In this document: positions 1 to 7,328 of the stretch, one piece after another
Layout of the letters: each line of letters opens with the position of its first letter
Numbering within the stretch: position 1 is the first letter of the stretch
DNA from: Deferribacteres bacterium
GTDB lineage: Bacteria > Nitrospirota > Thermodesulfovibrionia > UBA6902
Assembly (NCBI GenBank): GCA_030598625.1
Contig: JAUVPO010000005.1
Span: 1 to 18,886 of the forward strand
DNA: 18,886 nt
Direction of reading: 5' to 3'
Position numbers and translations under genes: made by a program
The notes under the pieces: model-generated
Database searches by the model: none
The model's input: the letters and a program-made list of their open reading frames with translations, nothing else
What the model was told of the DNA's origin: nothing

Positions 1-163
1 ATGGTGAATCTTTTTCATTGGCACTCGGCGTGACGCTTTCAATCGGCGCCGGCAAAGAGACTTACGATCTATGGATGGAGATACGGGTTGGAGCTGGAGA
101 GATATCACCTGGGATGTTCTCGGCGCGCTTGCAGGTTACTGTATTGTAGAAGGCATTGACTGA
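1..163 (+). pseudogene. 3' end of a YfiM/DUF2279-like gene, frameshifted
   Basis: Two overlapping reading frames together look like the C-terminal half of a small YfiM/DUF2279-type (putative lipoprotein) protein. The frame from base 3 reads ...LGVTLSIGAGKETYDLW. The frame from base 71 reads MDGDTGWSWRDITWDVLG followed by ALAGYCIVEGID and a TGA at 161-163. The Gly-Lys-Glu-x-Tyr-Asp then SW+D...D.LGA pattern is what I recall for the family, and it is only continuous if the frame changes near 72-79. That spot is TGGATGGA, so loss of one TGGA unit (or of one base) would explain the break. The 5' part lies outside the window. It may be a true pseudogene, a recent mutation or an assembly error. Family assignment is from memory of motif patterns. 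Confidence 0.45.
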
Positions 164-220
164 TTCATAAGTTTAATACACATTTCCCTTTTTTTGGGAC
201 AGGCTCTGTATTAATACTCC

Positions 221-634
221 TCATACATAAACAACACGCAATGATTTTAAAGCCGAACCGATAATATGATAATGTTTTCTATTGCCTGTATACAGAGCAG
301 CTCCCACAGATAAAGCAGTCAGGGCAATCTGGATATCATTTACGAAATCAGACGTGCCGATAAGCTTTTTGTGAGAGGCAGGTAAATCAGATATCAAGTG
401 ACCGGCGGCGATGTAGTTTTTTAAAGTTAAGGGAATAACTCTTCCGGCATTCAGATACGGTCTCTGTAAGGTTTCGACAATTCTTGAGGCACGCCTTGCC
501 CGTGCGCCTGCCCATAATTCCATGAGAACTACTGCCGACAGATATTTAACAGTTCCAAATTTTAGAATCAATTCTTCATGTTTTTTCTCCCGAATCCACG
601 AAACATAAATGTTCGTGTCAAACATCACCTTCAC
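221..634 (-). CDS. vapC: VapC-like PIN-domain toxin (putative ribonuclease)
   Basis: A 137-residue PIN-domain protein, the usual VapC length. The acidic metal-binding residues of the fold are visible: D6 in FDTNIYV at the N-terminus, E39 in LMELWAGA, D100 in FVNDIQIALTA, and the TGN motif (N118) near the C-terminus. By family knowledge these bind Mg/Mn and cleave RNA, often tRNA or rRNA; the target here cannot be read from sequence. The start is a GTG (634-632) that overlaps the TGA of the upstream antitoxin by 4 bp, with an AGAGG 8 bases before it. An ATG three codons later is a weaker alternative. The overlap implies translational coupling with the antitoxin. No convincing terminator follows; only a TCCC-T7-GGGA arm pair is seen at 185-199. 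Confidence 0.88.
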   Translation of the reverse strand: MKVMFDTNIYVSWIREKKHEELILKFGTVKYLSAVVLMELWAGARARRASRIVETLQRPYLNAGRVIPLTLKNYIAAGHLISDLPASHKKLIGTSDFVNDIQIALTALSVGAALYTGNRKHYHIIGSALKSLRVVYV

Positions 635-822
635 TTGAAAACCTCTTCTATTCCACCTCTGCCGCCAATCTCTTTATGAACCTGGATAATATCGTTATCT
701 ATTATTGCCAATTCTAATGCTTTGTTGACTGCATCCTTTTCTGTCTTAACGCCAAATATCTTTACGGCACGATCAATGTAATCCTGATCCAACAATATAG
801 TTTTCTTAACCATTGTACCCAT
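631..822 (-). CDS. vapB: VapB-like antitoxin
   Basis: A 63-residue protein directly upstream of, and overlapping, the PIN-domain toxin. The N-terminal half (KKTILLDQDYIDRAVKIFG, then a predicted helix KTEKDAVNKALELAI) resembles the ribbon-helix-helix DNA-binding region of VapB antitoxins. The C-terminal tail (IGGRGGIEEVFK) fits the toxin-neutralising extension. By family knowledge it binds VapC and represses the operon. The first ATG (822) is chosen because AGGAGG lies 12 bases upstream; a second ATG three codons in (MVKK) would be 21 bases away. A consensus promoter and a palindrome sit immediately upstream, consistent with autoregulation. Confidence 0.82.
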   Translation of the reverse strand: MGTMVKKTILLDQDYIDRAVKIFGVKTEKDAVNKALELAIIDNDIIQVHKEIGGRGGIEEVFK

Positions 823-850
823 GAGTTACCAGAACCTCCTTTGCCATATA

Positions 851-889
851 ATAATATGTATTATACGGCTAATCAATTCATGTTGTCAA
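851..889 (-). promoter_or_regulatory. vapBC promoter with operator palindrome
   Basis: On the minus strand a perfect TTGACA (889-884) is followed, after an 18-bp spacer, by a perfect TATAAT (865-860): a textbook sigma-70 promoter pointing at vapB. The inverted repeat ATAATA-TG-TATTAT (851-864) covers the -10 and the likely start region. A repressor bound there would block initiation, which fits VapB/VapBC autoregulation. The leader would be about 30 nt and contains AGGAGG. Confidence 0.75.
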
Positions 890-959
890 ACCCTGCGTGT
901 AGATTTTTATTGTAATGATCTATTTTAAACTGTTGGGATCACGTCCTGGCTTTTACGAT

Positions 960-2747
960 TTATCCCAGACGCTTCCTGAATTCCTGAAGCTGCTTCTTAA
1001 GCCTTTCGGGCAAGCGGTCACCAAACTTGTCGAAGTGGCTTTCAATATCGGGAAGTTCCGCCTTCCAGTCATCCGTGTCTACGATCATGATCTCTCTCAT
1101 GTCATCAGTGGATAAATCAAGACCGCTGAGATCAAGGTCTCCTTCATCCGGCAATAAACCTATGGGTGTTTCCCGAGCCCCCACTTTACCGTCAACGCGC
1201 TCGCACATCCATTTCAGCACGCGGCTGTTGTCACTGAAGCCGGGCCAGAGGAATTTGCCGTCCCCGCTTTTCCTGAACCAGTTTACATAAAAAATCCTCG
1301 GCGCCTTATCACCAAGCCTGTCCCCCATATCAAGCCAGTGCTGGAAATAGTCTCCCATGTTGTAGCCGCAGAAGGGTTTCATGGCAAAAGGGTCCCGCCT
1401 GAGGTTGCCCAGAGCGCCTATATTCGCAGCCGTTGTTTCAGAGGCTGCAGTGGAACCGAGAAAGACCCCATGGTCCCAGTTGTATGCCTCATATACCAGC
1501 GGCGCGACACTGCCCCGGCGGCCACCGAATATGAAAATATCAATCGGAACGCCCTCCGGCTTTTCCCAGTCTTTACATATCACCGGGCACTGCGACGCGG
1601 GAGCGGTAAAGCGCGCGTTCGGATGGGCGGCCTCCTCAACGCTTTCAGGAGTCCAGTCACGGCCTTTCCAGTCAATGGCATGCGCCGGCTCATCGCCGTC
1701 CATGCCCTCCCACCATACATCTCCGTCATCGGTAAGAGCGCAATTAGTGAAAAGGACATTTTCGTTTAAGGTGTCCATTGCCATGGGATTGGTATTATAC
1801 GATGTGCCGGGGGCCACTCCGAAAAAACCGTTTTCAGGGTTAATGGCATAAAGGCGTCCGTCAGGCCCTGTCTTCATCCACGCAATATCATCCCCGATAC
1901 ATTCACATTTCCAGCCCGGGATTGAAGGCTGCATCATTGCCAGGTTTGTTTTCCCGCAGGCAGAGGGAAAGGCAGCGGCAATGTGGTACTGTTTCCCTTC
2001 CGGACCGGTCAGGCGGAGAATAAGCATATGCTCCGCCATCCAGCCCTCGCGTCTTGCCATGGCAGAGGCGATGCGAAGCGCCAGACACTTTTTCCCCAGC
2101 AAGGCGTTGCCGCCATAACCCGAACCATAAGACCATATCAGGTTCTCTTCGGGAAAGTGACTGATATATTTTTGCTCTATCGGAGCGCACGGCCATTGAC
2201 TGTCTTCCTGTCCTTTGGAAAGGGGGGCGCCCACTGAATGCAGACATGGAATAAACTCTCCGTCTGTGGAAAGCAGTTCCAGTACACGGGAACTTACCCT
2301 GGTCATAATATGCATATTGATAACCACATAAGGACTGTCGGACACTTCAATCCCGATCTTTGAAATGGGGGAACCGACGGGACCCATTGAAAAAGGGATT
2401 ACATACATTGTACGGCCCTTCATGCATCCCTTATAAAGATCCAGCATTGTCTTTTTAAGTTCAGAAGGTTCGATCCAGTTGTTCATGGGGCCTGCCTCTT
2501 CCTTCAAAGGGGTGCTGATATAAGTCCGGTTTTCAACGCGCGCCACATCGCTCGGATCGGACCTGAACAGAAAACTGCCGGGACGTTTCTTAAGTGGTAT
2601 AGCAATGCGGCTTTCAAGCAGTTTTTCAAGCATAAGATTATATTCTTCTTTTGATCCATTGCACACATAAATATCGTCAGGCTTGCACAGATCAGCCACT
2701 TCCTTGATCCAACTCTTGAGCTTTTTATTCTTCACGGTAATATTCAT
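960..2747 (-). CDS. pckG: phosphoenolpyruvate carboxykinase (GTP)
   Basis: Converts oxaloacetate and GTP to phosphoenolpyruvate, CO2 and GDP (EC 4.1.1.32): the cytosolic link from C4 acids to gluconeogenesis, or the reverse as an anaplerotic step. The 595 residues match the GTP-specific family, not the shorter ATP-specific one. Visible signatures are YGSGYGGNALLGKK (207-220), the kinase P-loop FPSACGKTN (260-268) with the family's reactive Cys264, the metal-binding IGDDIAWM (284-291), FFGVAPGTS (308-316) and a downstream FGGRRGS substrate loop. The ATG at 2747 has AAGGAG six bases upstream. It appears to be a single-gene transcript with its own promoter; vapBC lies downstream but has a separate promoter. 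I see no frameshift or missing catalytic motif. Confidence 0.97.
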   Translation of the reverse strand: MNITVKNKKLKSWIKEVADLCKPDDIYVCNGSKEEYNLMLEKLLESRIAIPLKKRPGSFLFRSDPSDVARVENRTYISTPLKEEAGPMNNWIEPSELKKTMLDLYKGCMKGRTMYVIPFSMGPVGSPISKIGIEVSDSPYVVINMHIMTRVSSRVLELLSTDGEFIPCLHSVGAPLSKGQEDSQWPCAPIEQKYISHFPEENLIWSYGSGYGGNALLGKKCLALRIASAMARREGWMAEHMLILRLTGPEGKQYHIAAAFPSACGKTNLAMMQPSIPGWKCECIGDDIAWMKTGPDGRLYAINPENGFFGVAPGTSYNTNPMAMDTLNENVLFTNCALTDDGDVWWEGMDGDEPAHAIDWKGRDWTPESVEEAAHPNARFTAPASQCPVICKDWEKPEGVPIDIFIFGGRRGSVAPLVYEAYNWDHGVFLGSTAASETTAANIGALGNLRRDPFAMKPFCGYNMGDYFQHWLDMGDRLGDKAPRIFYVNWFRKSGDGKFLWPGFSDNSRVLKWMCERVDGKVGARETPIGLLPDEGDLDLSGLDLSTDDMREIMIVDTDDWKAELPDIESHFDKFGDRLPERLKKQLQEFRKRLG

Positions 2748-2776
2748 TCTTCTCTCCTTGGAATATCTATTTGCCG

Positions 2777-2795
2777 GTCAATTATACAAATTGAC
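2777..2795 (-). promoter_or_regulatory. pckG promoter with inverted-repeat operator
   Basis: A perfect TATAAT lies on the minus strand at 2786-2781, about 33 bases from the pckG start, leaving a leader of roughly 27 nt that contains the AAGGAG site. No good -35 stands 17 bp upstream (the hexamer is TAGATA), which suggests an activated or weak promoter. GTCAATT-ATACA-AATTGAC (2777-2795) is a perfect 7-5-7 inverted repeat that includes the -10 box. That is the expected size and position of a dimeric repressor site. The regulator is unknown. Confidence 0.5.
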
Positions 2796-2818
2796 GCTAA
2801 AAATATCTATAACAGAAA

Positions 2819-2842
2819 GTTCACGGTTCAAGGTTCACGGTT
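2819..2842. repeat. two direct copies of GTTCACGGTT
   Basis: The 10-mer GTTCACGGTT occurs at 2819-2828 and again at 2833-2842 (14-bp period), in the gap between the divergent pckG and M50 protease genes. It resembles short interspersed GGTTCACGG-type arrays seen in many genomes. No function can be assigned. Confidence 0.6.
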
Positions 2843-2944
2843 TGTGGAACTGTGATCCTGAGTAATTACTAAACCATTTACATTATTTTCACTGTCATTT
2901 GATAAAAAAATCGATTATCTGTATGGTACAATACATTTTCAATT

Positions 2945-3607
2945 ATGACGGATATTTCAGAAATAATCAGACAATTGGTCATATCTGCACTGCCTATCCT
3001 GATTGCTATAACATTCCATGAGACAGCCCATGGTTTTGTCGCAAACAGGCTCGGGGACCCGACCGCCAGGCTCATGGGAAGACTTACGCTGAACCCGCTT
3101 GCGCATATTGATATGGTCGGTACGATAATCATGCCCGCAATGCTCCTGATCCTGTCAAACGGGCAGTTCGTCTTCGGGTACGCAAAACCAGTCCCCATAA
3201 ACCCCTCAAACTTCAACAACCCGAAGAAAGACATGGCCATGTCAGCGGCGGCAGGCCCGATAAGCAATATTTCCCTTGCAATCATCAGCGCGCTCATACT
3301 GAAGCTGCTGGTACTCCCGCTGTCCGCGTTGCTGCCGTCTGCAATTACCACACCCCTGACCCTGATGCTTATGCAAAGCATAAAGTGGAACATAGTCCTT
3401 GCCGTATTTAATATGATACCTGTCCCGCCCCTTGACGGCGGAAGGGTGCTTGTCGGATTGCTGCCTCACAGTCAGGCCGTTTCCTACAGCAGGATAGAAC
3501 CATACGGGATGATAATAGTCATAGTGCTGATCGTTTCGGGAATCGCAAAATTCTTTATATACCCGATCATGGCGCTGCTTTTATCATTGATAACCCTATT
3601 GCTTTAA
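2945..3607 (+). CDS. site-2 protease family membrane metalloprotease (M50)
   Basis: A 220-residue integral membrane zinc protease of the short site-2 protease type. The zinc motif HETAH (25-29) lies in the first hydrophobic segment. AGPISN (103-108) and NMIPVPPLDGGR (156-167, metal ligand D164) form the conserved second and third core motifs, and several hydrophobic segments complete the fold. It has no PDZ domain, unlike RseP. By family knowledge such enzymes cut substrates within the membrane; the substrate is unknown. trpS follows 12 bases downstream and then truA, so the three are likely co-transcribed; an M50 gene beside trpS is a recurrent arrangement in Nitrospirota and delta-proteobacteria as I recall. 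The ATG at 2945 has no Shine-Dalgarno sequence. A TATGGTACAAT sequence (extended -10-like, 2922-2932) sits just upstream, so the leader may be only a few bases. Confidence 0.93.
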   Translation: MTDISEIIRQLVISALPILIAITFHETAHGFVANRLGDPTARLMGRLTLNPLAHIDMVGTIIMPAMLLILSNGQFVFGYAKPVPINPSNFNNPKKDMAMSAAAGPISNISLAIISALILKLLVLPLSALLPSAITTPLTLMLMQSIKWNIVLAVFNMIPVPPLDGGRVLVGLLPHSQAVSYSRIEPYGMIIVIVLIVSGIAKFFIYPIMALLLSLITLLL

Positions 3608-3619
3608 AGGAGTCCGTAT

Positions 3620-4618
3620 ATGTCAAAGAAAAGAGTTCTAAGCGGCATTCAGCCAAGCGGCAGACTGCACGTAGGCAACTTCGTAGGCGCGTTGCGAAAC
3701 TGGGTAAGACTGCAGGACAAATACGAATGCTATTATTTTATCGCCGACTGGCACGCCCTTACATCCCAGTATGCAGATACTTCACAATTAAAGGAATATG
3801 TTAAAGACGTCCTGATTAATTGTCTTGCCGCAGGACTTGACCCGGAAAAATGCACCATCTTCGCGCAATCCCGGGTCCTCGAACATTCAGAACTTCACGT
3901 ATTGCTGTCAATGATAACCCCCCTGGGTTGGCTCGAACGGATTCCGTCATACAAGGAAAAACAGGCGGAGGTAAAAAACAAGGACCTGAACACCTACGGT
4001 TTTCTCGGTTATCCCCTGCTTCAGTCAGCGGATATTCTTATTTATAAAGCCAATCATGTCCCTGTCGGTGTCGACCAGATGCCCCATCTTGAAATCACAA
4101 GAGAGATTTGCAGAAGGTTCAATAATTTCTACGGCGAGGTATTTCCCGAACCCGAGGGTTTATTAACAGAATTCCCGAAGGTGGTGGGGACTGACGGCAG
4201 AAAGATGAGCAAAACGTATGAAAACTGTATTTACCTTTCCGATTCACCAAAAGAGGTTGAACACAAGATAAGAACAATGACAACTGACCCCCAGAGGATT
4301 AAACGCACGGATAAAGGCGACCCTGAACTTTCACCGGTCTTTCAGCTACACAAGGTGTTCTCATCCAAAGAAGAACAGGACGAAGCGGCCGAGGGATGCC
4401 GCACTGCGGGCATAGGATGCATTGATTGTAAAAAGGTATTAATAAAAAATCTCTTTACCGTCTTGGAGCCGATATGGGAGCAGCGCGAAAAACTCCTGAA
4501 GAAACCGGACGTCCTTGAAGATATAATCGCATCAGGCTCTGAAAAAGCTGGAAAAACAGCCTCTGTCACTATGAAAGAAGTCCGAAAGGCAATTGGCGTT
4601 GACGGCTTCAGTCAATAA
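3620..4618 (+). CDS. trpS: tryptophanyl-tRNA synthetase
   Basis: Charges tRNA-Trp with tryptophan using ATP (EC 6.1.1.2), a class I synthetase in the cytoplasm. The 332-residue length is typical. The HIGH-type motif is HVGN (17-20), after GIQPSGRL; the KMSKS loop is KMSKT (195-199) after TDGR. AAAGGAG lies 7 bases before the ATG. An unusual point is C260-x6-C267-x2-C270 in the C-terminal half (GCRTAGIGCIDCKK). This matches three of the four cysteines that bind a [4Fe-4S] cluster in Thermotoga-type TrpRS, as I recall that work. The first cysteine appears replaced by Ser238, with one residue fewer in between. The cluster may be lost, or may have a different fourth ligand. Confidence 0.97.
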   Translation: MSKKRVLSGIQPSGRLHVGNFVGALRNWVRLQDKYECYYFIADWHALTSQYADTSQLKEYVKDVLINCLAAGLDPEKCTIFAQSRVLEHSELHVLLSMITPLGWLERIPSYKEKQAEVKNKDLNTYGFLGYPLLQSADILIYKANHVPVGVDQMPHLEITREICRRFNNFYGEVFPEPEGLLTEFPKVVGTDGRKMSKTYENCIYLSDSPKEVEHKIRTMTTDPQRIKRTDKGDPELSPVFQLHKVFSSKEEQDEAAEGCRTAGIGCIDCKKVLIKNLFTVLEPIWEQREKLLKKPDVLEDIIASGSEKAGKTASVTMKEVRKAIGVDGFSQ

Positions 4619-4636
4619 TTCCACATATATTTTCCA

Positions 4637-5404
4637 ATGAGACACATCAGACTTGCACTTCAGTACGACGGCACTGACTATTCCGGCTGGCAGGTCCAAA
4701 AAAAAGGGACCACTATCCAGGGACTATTAGAAGATGCGTTATTTGCCGTCACGAATGAACGTGTCAGAGTTACCGGGACTTCAAGGACTGACGCGGGCGT
4801 TCATGCCATTGAACAGGTCGCCGTGTTTACGACCCGGTCCGGCTTAGGGCCTGACATTTTTCAGCGCGCGCTTAACGCCAATCTACCGCAGGATATAAGG
4901 GTAATAATTGCCGGGGAGTGTTCAGCGGATTTCCATCCCCGTTACAACGCCAAAAACAAGACATATTCTTATATTATTTCGGGCACGGGAATTTATTCGG
5001 TTTTTCTCAGACGATATTCGTGGCGAATACCATACCGGCTTAATTGCACTGCCATGACGGAAGCCTCCGGCTATTTAACGGGCAAACATGATTTTTCCTG
5101 CTTCCGCGCTTCCGGCTGCAGTTCTAAAAACCCGGTAAGGGAGATTATAAAAATCGAAATATCCGAACCTTCGTCGATTGAGTTCTTTAGTTTCAAATTC
5201 GATGTTCCCATAGTCCGGATAAGTATACAGGCAAACGCCTTTCTAAGACACATGGCAAGAAATATAGTCGGGACACTTGTGGAAATAGGCAGAGATAAAT
5301 CCCCCGCGTCGAAAATCAAAGAGATTTTAGATTCTAAAGACAGAAGGACCGCCGGACAAACAGCCCCTGCCCGCGGGCTGTTTCTTGAAAAAATCACATA
5401 TTAA
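4637..5404 (+). CDS. truA: tRNA pseudouridine(38-40) synthase TruA
   Basis: Isomerises uridines 38-40 in the anticodon stem of many tRNAs (EC 5.4.99.12). The 255 residues are full length. The N-terminus RLALQYDGTDYSGWQ and the catalytic loop GTSRTDAGVHA with nucleophile D52 are diagnostic. The C-terminal FLRHMARNIVGTLVEIG and the ending TAGQTAPARGLFLEKI also match the family. It follows trpS by 18 bases and is probably in the same transcript. The ATG is preceded by an A/T-rich stretch with no recognisable Shine-Dalgarno sequence. The downstream 53 bases separate it from the convergent TatD fusion gene, and I see no strong terminator there. Confidence 0.97.
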   Translation: MRHIRLALQYDGTDYSGWQVQKKGTTIQGLLEDALFAVTNERVRVTGTSRTDAGVHAIEQVAVFTTRSGLGPDIFQRALNANLPQDIRVIIAGECSADFHPRYNAKNKTYSYIISGTGIYSVFLRRYSWRIPYRLNCTAMTEASGYLTGKHDFSCFRASGCSSKNPVREIIKIEISEPSSIEFFSFKFDVPIVRISIQANAFLRHMARNIVGTLVEIGRDKSPASKIKEILDSKDRRTAGQTAPARGLFLEKITY

Positions 5405-5457
5405 AAGATGTAAGTCAAAGTGTAATAATTTAATTTTTCAATCGAGCCCTGTTTCAT

Positions 5458-6822
5458 TCACCCCACCACATTAAACTTCCTCACCTTCAGTTCCACTCCC
5501 AAATCTTTTGCTATGGCTTTACATTTATCCATATCTATCTCCGGTATCTTAACAACAGTAATCTTGACTTCAGGAACAACTTTTTCAGCTTCCTTAATAA
5601 ATGATATAATGCCATTAAAAGCGCCTTTTATTGTAGGCTTGCAGATTTTCTCATATTTTTTCTCATCCTCCGCGTCAAGGCTTATGGAAAACGAATCCAC
5701 GATACCCTTGAGTTCAGGAAGTATGTTTCTCTTGTGTATCAGGTTGCCCTGCCCATTGGTGTTTATCCTTACCTTACCTCCATGGTCCTTTACCCATCCG
5801 GCCACTTTTTTTACAACATCAAGTCTTAACATCGGCTCGCCGATTCCGCAAAAGACAACCTCTTTGTATGCCTTTGGATTTTTTACAGCCTTGATTATCT
5901 GCAATGCGGAAGGTTCTCTTTCAAGACGCAAGTTGTGCCCCTTAACATAATTCGTTCGGGACCTGATACAAAATCCGCACTTGTTTGTGCATTTATTTGT
6001 GATATTCAGATAAAGAGAATCTCTTATTTTGTAAGCTATTTCTCCTTTTTCCGTGATCTCCCCAATTCTAAAAAGTTTCTTTGCATTGAGCGTAGTAATT
6101 CTCGCCAGGTCGGAAATCCTTATGCCCCTGATTTTTGCTACAGCCCGGGCAGTATGTTTTAAAAAAGCCGGTTCATTTCTCTTGCCCCTCACCGGTACGG
6201 GGCTAAGATAAGGCGCGTCTGTCTCTATCAGAAGGAATTCATCGGGAATATATTTGGTTGTCTCCCTGAGTTCCCCGGCATTTTTAAATGTAACGGTCCC
6301 CGCAATCGATATATAGAAACCGAGTTCCATCGCCTTCTTGGCCATTTCCTTATCTCCTGAAAAGCAGTGAAGAACACCCGGTGTATCGACTATTTCTTCC
6401 CGAAGCACCTGCAGAGTGTCATTTTTTGCCTCCCTGCTGTGAACTATAATGGGAAGACCCTTGTCTTTTGCCAAAGCTATTTGCTTTCTGAAGGCTTCTA
6501 TCTGAACGCCTTTAGGTGAGTGCAAATAATAGTAATCAAGCCCGATCTCGCCGACAGCTACTACTTTTGGCTGTTTAATCCACTTTTTCAATTCCTTATA
6601 TAAAGATTCGTCTAACGCCTTTGCATCATGAGGATGAATACCGACGGCAGAATATATATTCGGATTTTTACCGGATAATTGCAGTCCTTTTACGTTCCCT
6701 TCAATGTCGGATCCGGCATTGATTATATAAGTTATGTCCGAATCCGCCGCCCGTTTCATTACCTCATCCCGGTCTTTGTCGAAAGCGTACATCTCAAGAT
6801 GACAGTGGGTATCAATAAACAT
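5458..6822 (-). CDS. TatD hydrolase fused to a TatD-associated radical SAM domain
   Basis: A 454-residue two-domain protein. Residues 1-256 are a complete TatD metal-dependent hydrolase: H6 and H8 in DTHCHLE, VGIHPHD (60-66), metal ligand E92 in GEIGLDYYY, H128 in VHSRE, H152 in LHCFSG, D202 in IETDAPYL. TatD proteins act as 3'-5' DNA/RNA exonucleases or deacylases. Residues about 264-454 are a short radical SAM domain: C278-x3-C282-x2-C285 for the [4Fe-4S] cluster, CGIGEP (325-330) as the SAM-binding GGE equivalent, then RINTNGQGN and SFSISLDAED. It resembles the TatD family nuclease-associated radical SAM proteins, here joined in one chain. The substrate of the radical domain is unknown. 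The start has AAAGGA eight bases upstream. It is a single gene, convergent to truA and divergent from the DUF465 gene. Confidence 0.93.
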   Translation of the reverse strand: MFIDTHCHLEMYAFDKDRDEVMKRAADSDITYIINAGSDIEGNVKGLQLSGKNPNIYSAVGIHPHDAKALDESLYKELKKWIKQPKVVAVGEIGLDYYYLHSPKGVQIEAFRKQIALAKDKGLPIIVHSREAKNDTLQVLREEIVDTPGVLHCFSGDKEMAKKAMELGFYISIAGTVTFKNAGELRETTKYIPDEFLLIETDAPYLSPVPVRGKRNEPAFLKHTARAVAKIRGIRISDLARITTLNAKKLFRIGEITEKGEIAYKIRDSLYLNITNKCTNKCGFCIRSRTNYVKGHNLRLEREPSALQIIKAVKNPKAYKEVVFCGIGEPMLRLDVVKKVAGWVKDHGGKVRINTNGQGNLIHKRNILPELKGIVDSFSISLDAEDEKKYEKICKPTIKGAFNGIISFIKEAEKVVPEVKITVVKIPEIDMDKCKAIAKDLGVELKVRKFNVVG

Positions 6823-7061
6823 AAGATATATCCTTTACTGAGAATTCAATATAATTTAAACCTGAATTAAGCGATTTGATTTTATAAATAATGATGTACA
6901 AAGCAGGCAAAAAAAGGCAAAAACCTCCTGTTTTCCTCACCTTATTTATCTTTTATCTTTTTTATGTTAGTGAAATATAAAGGATTTGTCAAAGCAATGA
7001 CCTTGTAATTTTCCGTAGAATATGGTACTTTTTCACATTATTACAGACAGGGGGTACTCAT

Positions 7062-7277
7062 ATGAAAGAAGCAGACAAGATTAATAGTTTACGAACTGGA
7101 AGTGAAGAATACAAAAAACTTGAGATGCACCACAGGAAACTGGAGCAGTCTCTTGACACGATCAATAAAAAGAAACATCTTTCGACTGAAGAAGAGTTGG
7201 AGAAAAAGAAAATACAGAAGCAGAAGCTTCAAGATAAAGATCGCATGGCCGAACTTATCAGAGAATATAAAAATTAA
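7062..7277 (+). CDS. YdcH/DUF465 family small coiled-coil protein
   Basis: A 71-residue, highly charged protein predicted to be almost wholly alpha-helical. The core EYKKLEMHHRKLEQSL, then a linker and HLSTEEELEKKKIQKQKLQDKDRMAELI, matches the YdcH/DUF465 pattern (E..LLEEHH.LD..I, LT.EEE.E.K.LKKEKL.LKD.I). The biochemical role of the family is unknown. The ATG has AGGGGG eight bases upstream. It sits 51 bases before ilvD on the same strand, so it could be the first gene of the ilv-leu transcript, though that is not shown. No convincing promoter is visible in the 6823-7061 gap; the best candidate is a weak TTGTAA-17-TACTTT. Confidence 0.8.
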   Translation: MKEADKINSLRTGSEEYKKLEMHHRKLEQSLDTINKKKHLSTEEELEKKKIQKQKLQDKDRMAELIREYKN

Positions 7278-7328
7278 TAATACAAACAATAAATTTTTAC
7301 TTCTCACTTTAGCATCCCATCTTTTATT

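Noticed and set aside
185..217. TCCC-T7-GGGA arms and the palindrome GTATTAATAC as terminator or operator after vapC
   Set aside because: The arms are only 4 bp and the palindrome has no context; both can arise by chance.
1027..1851. Long plus-strand open frames opposite the PEP carboxykinase gene
   Set aside because: They are antisense shadows of a well-conserved gene, with no ribosome binding site and no recognisable domain.
2878..3393. A 171-codon minus-strand frame opposite the M50 protease
   Set aside because: Its hydrophobic pattern mirrors the membrane protein on the other strand; the M50 motifs on the plus strand are decisive.
5405..5457. A terminator between the convergent truA and TatD fusion genes
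   Set aside because: The stretch is AT-rich but I could not find a stable stem with a T-run.
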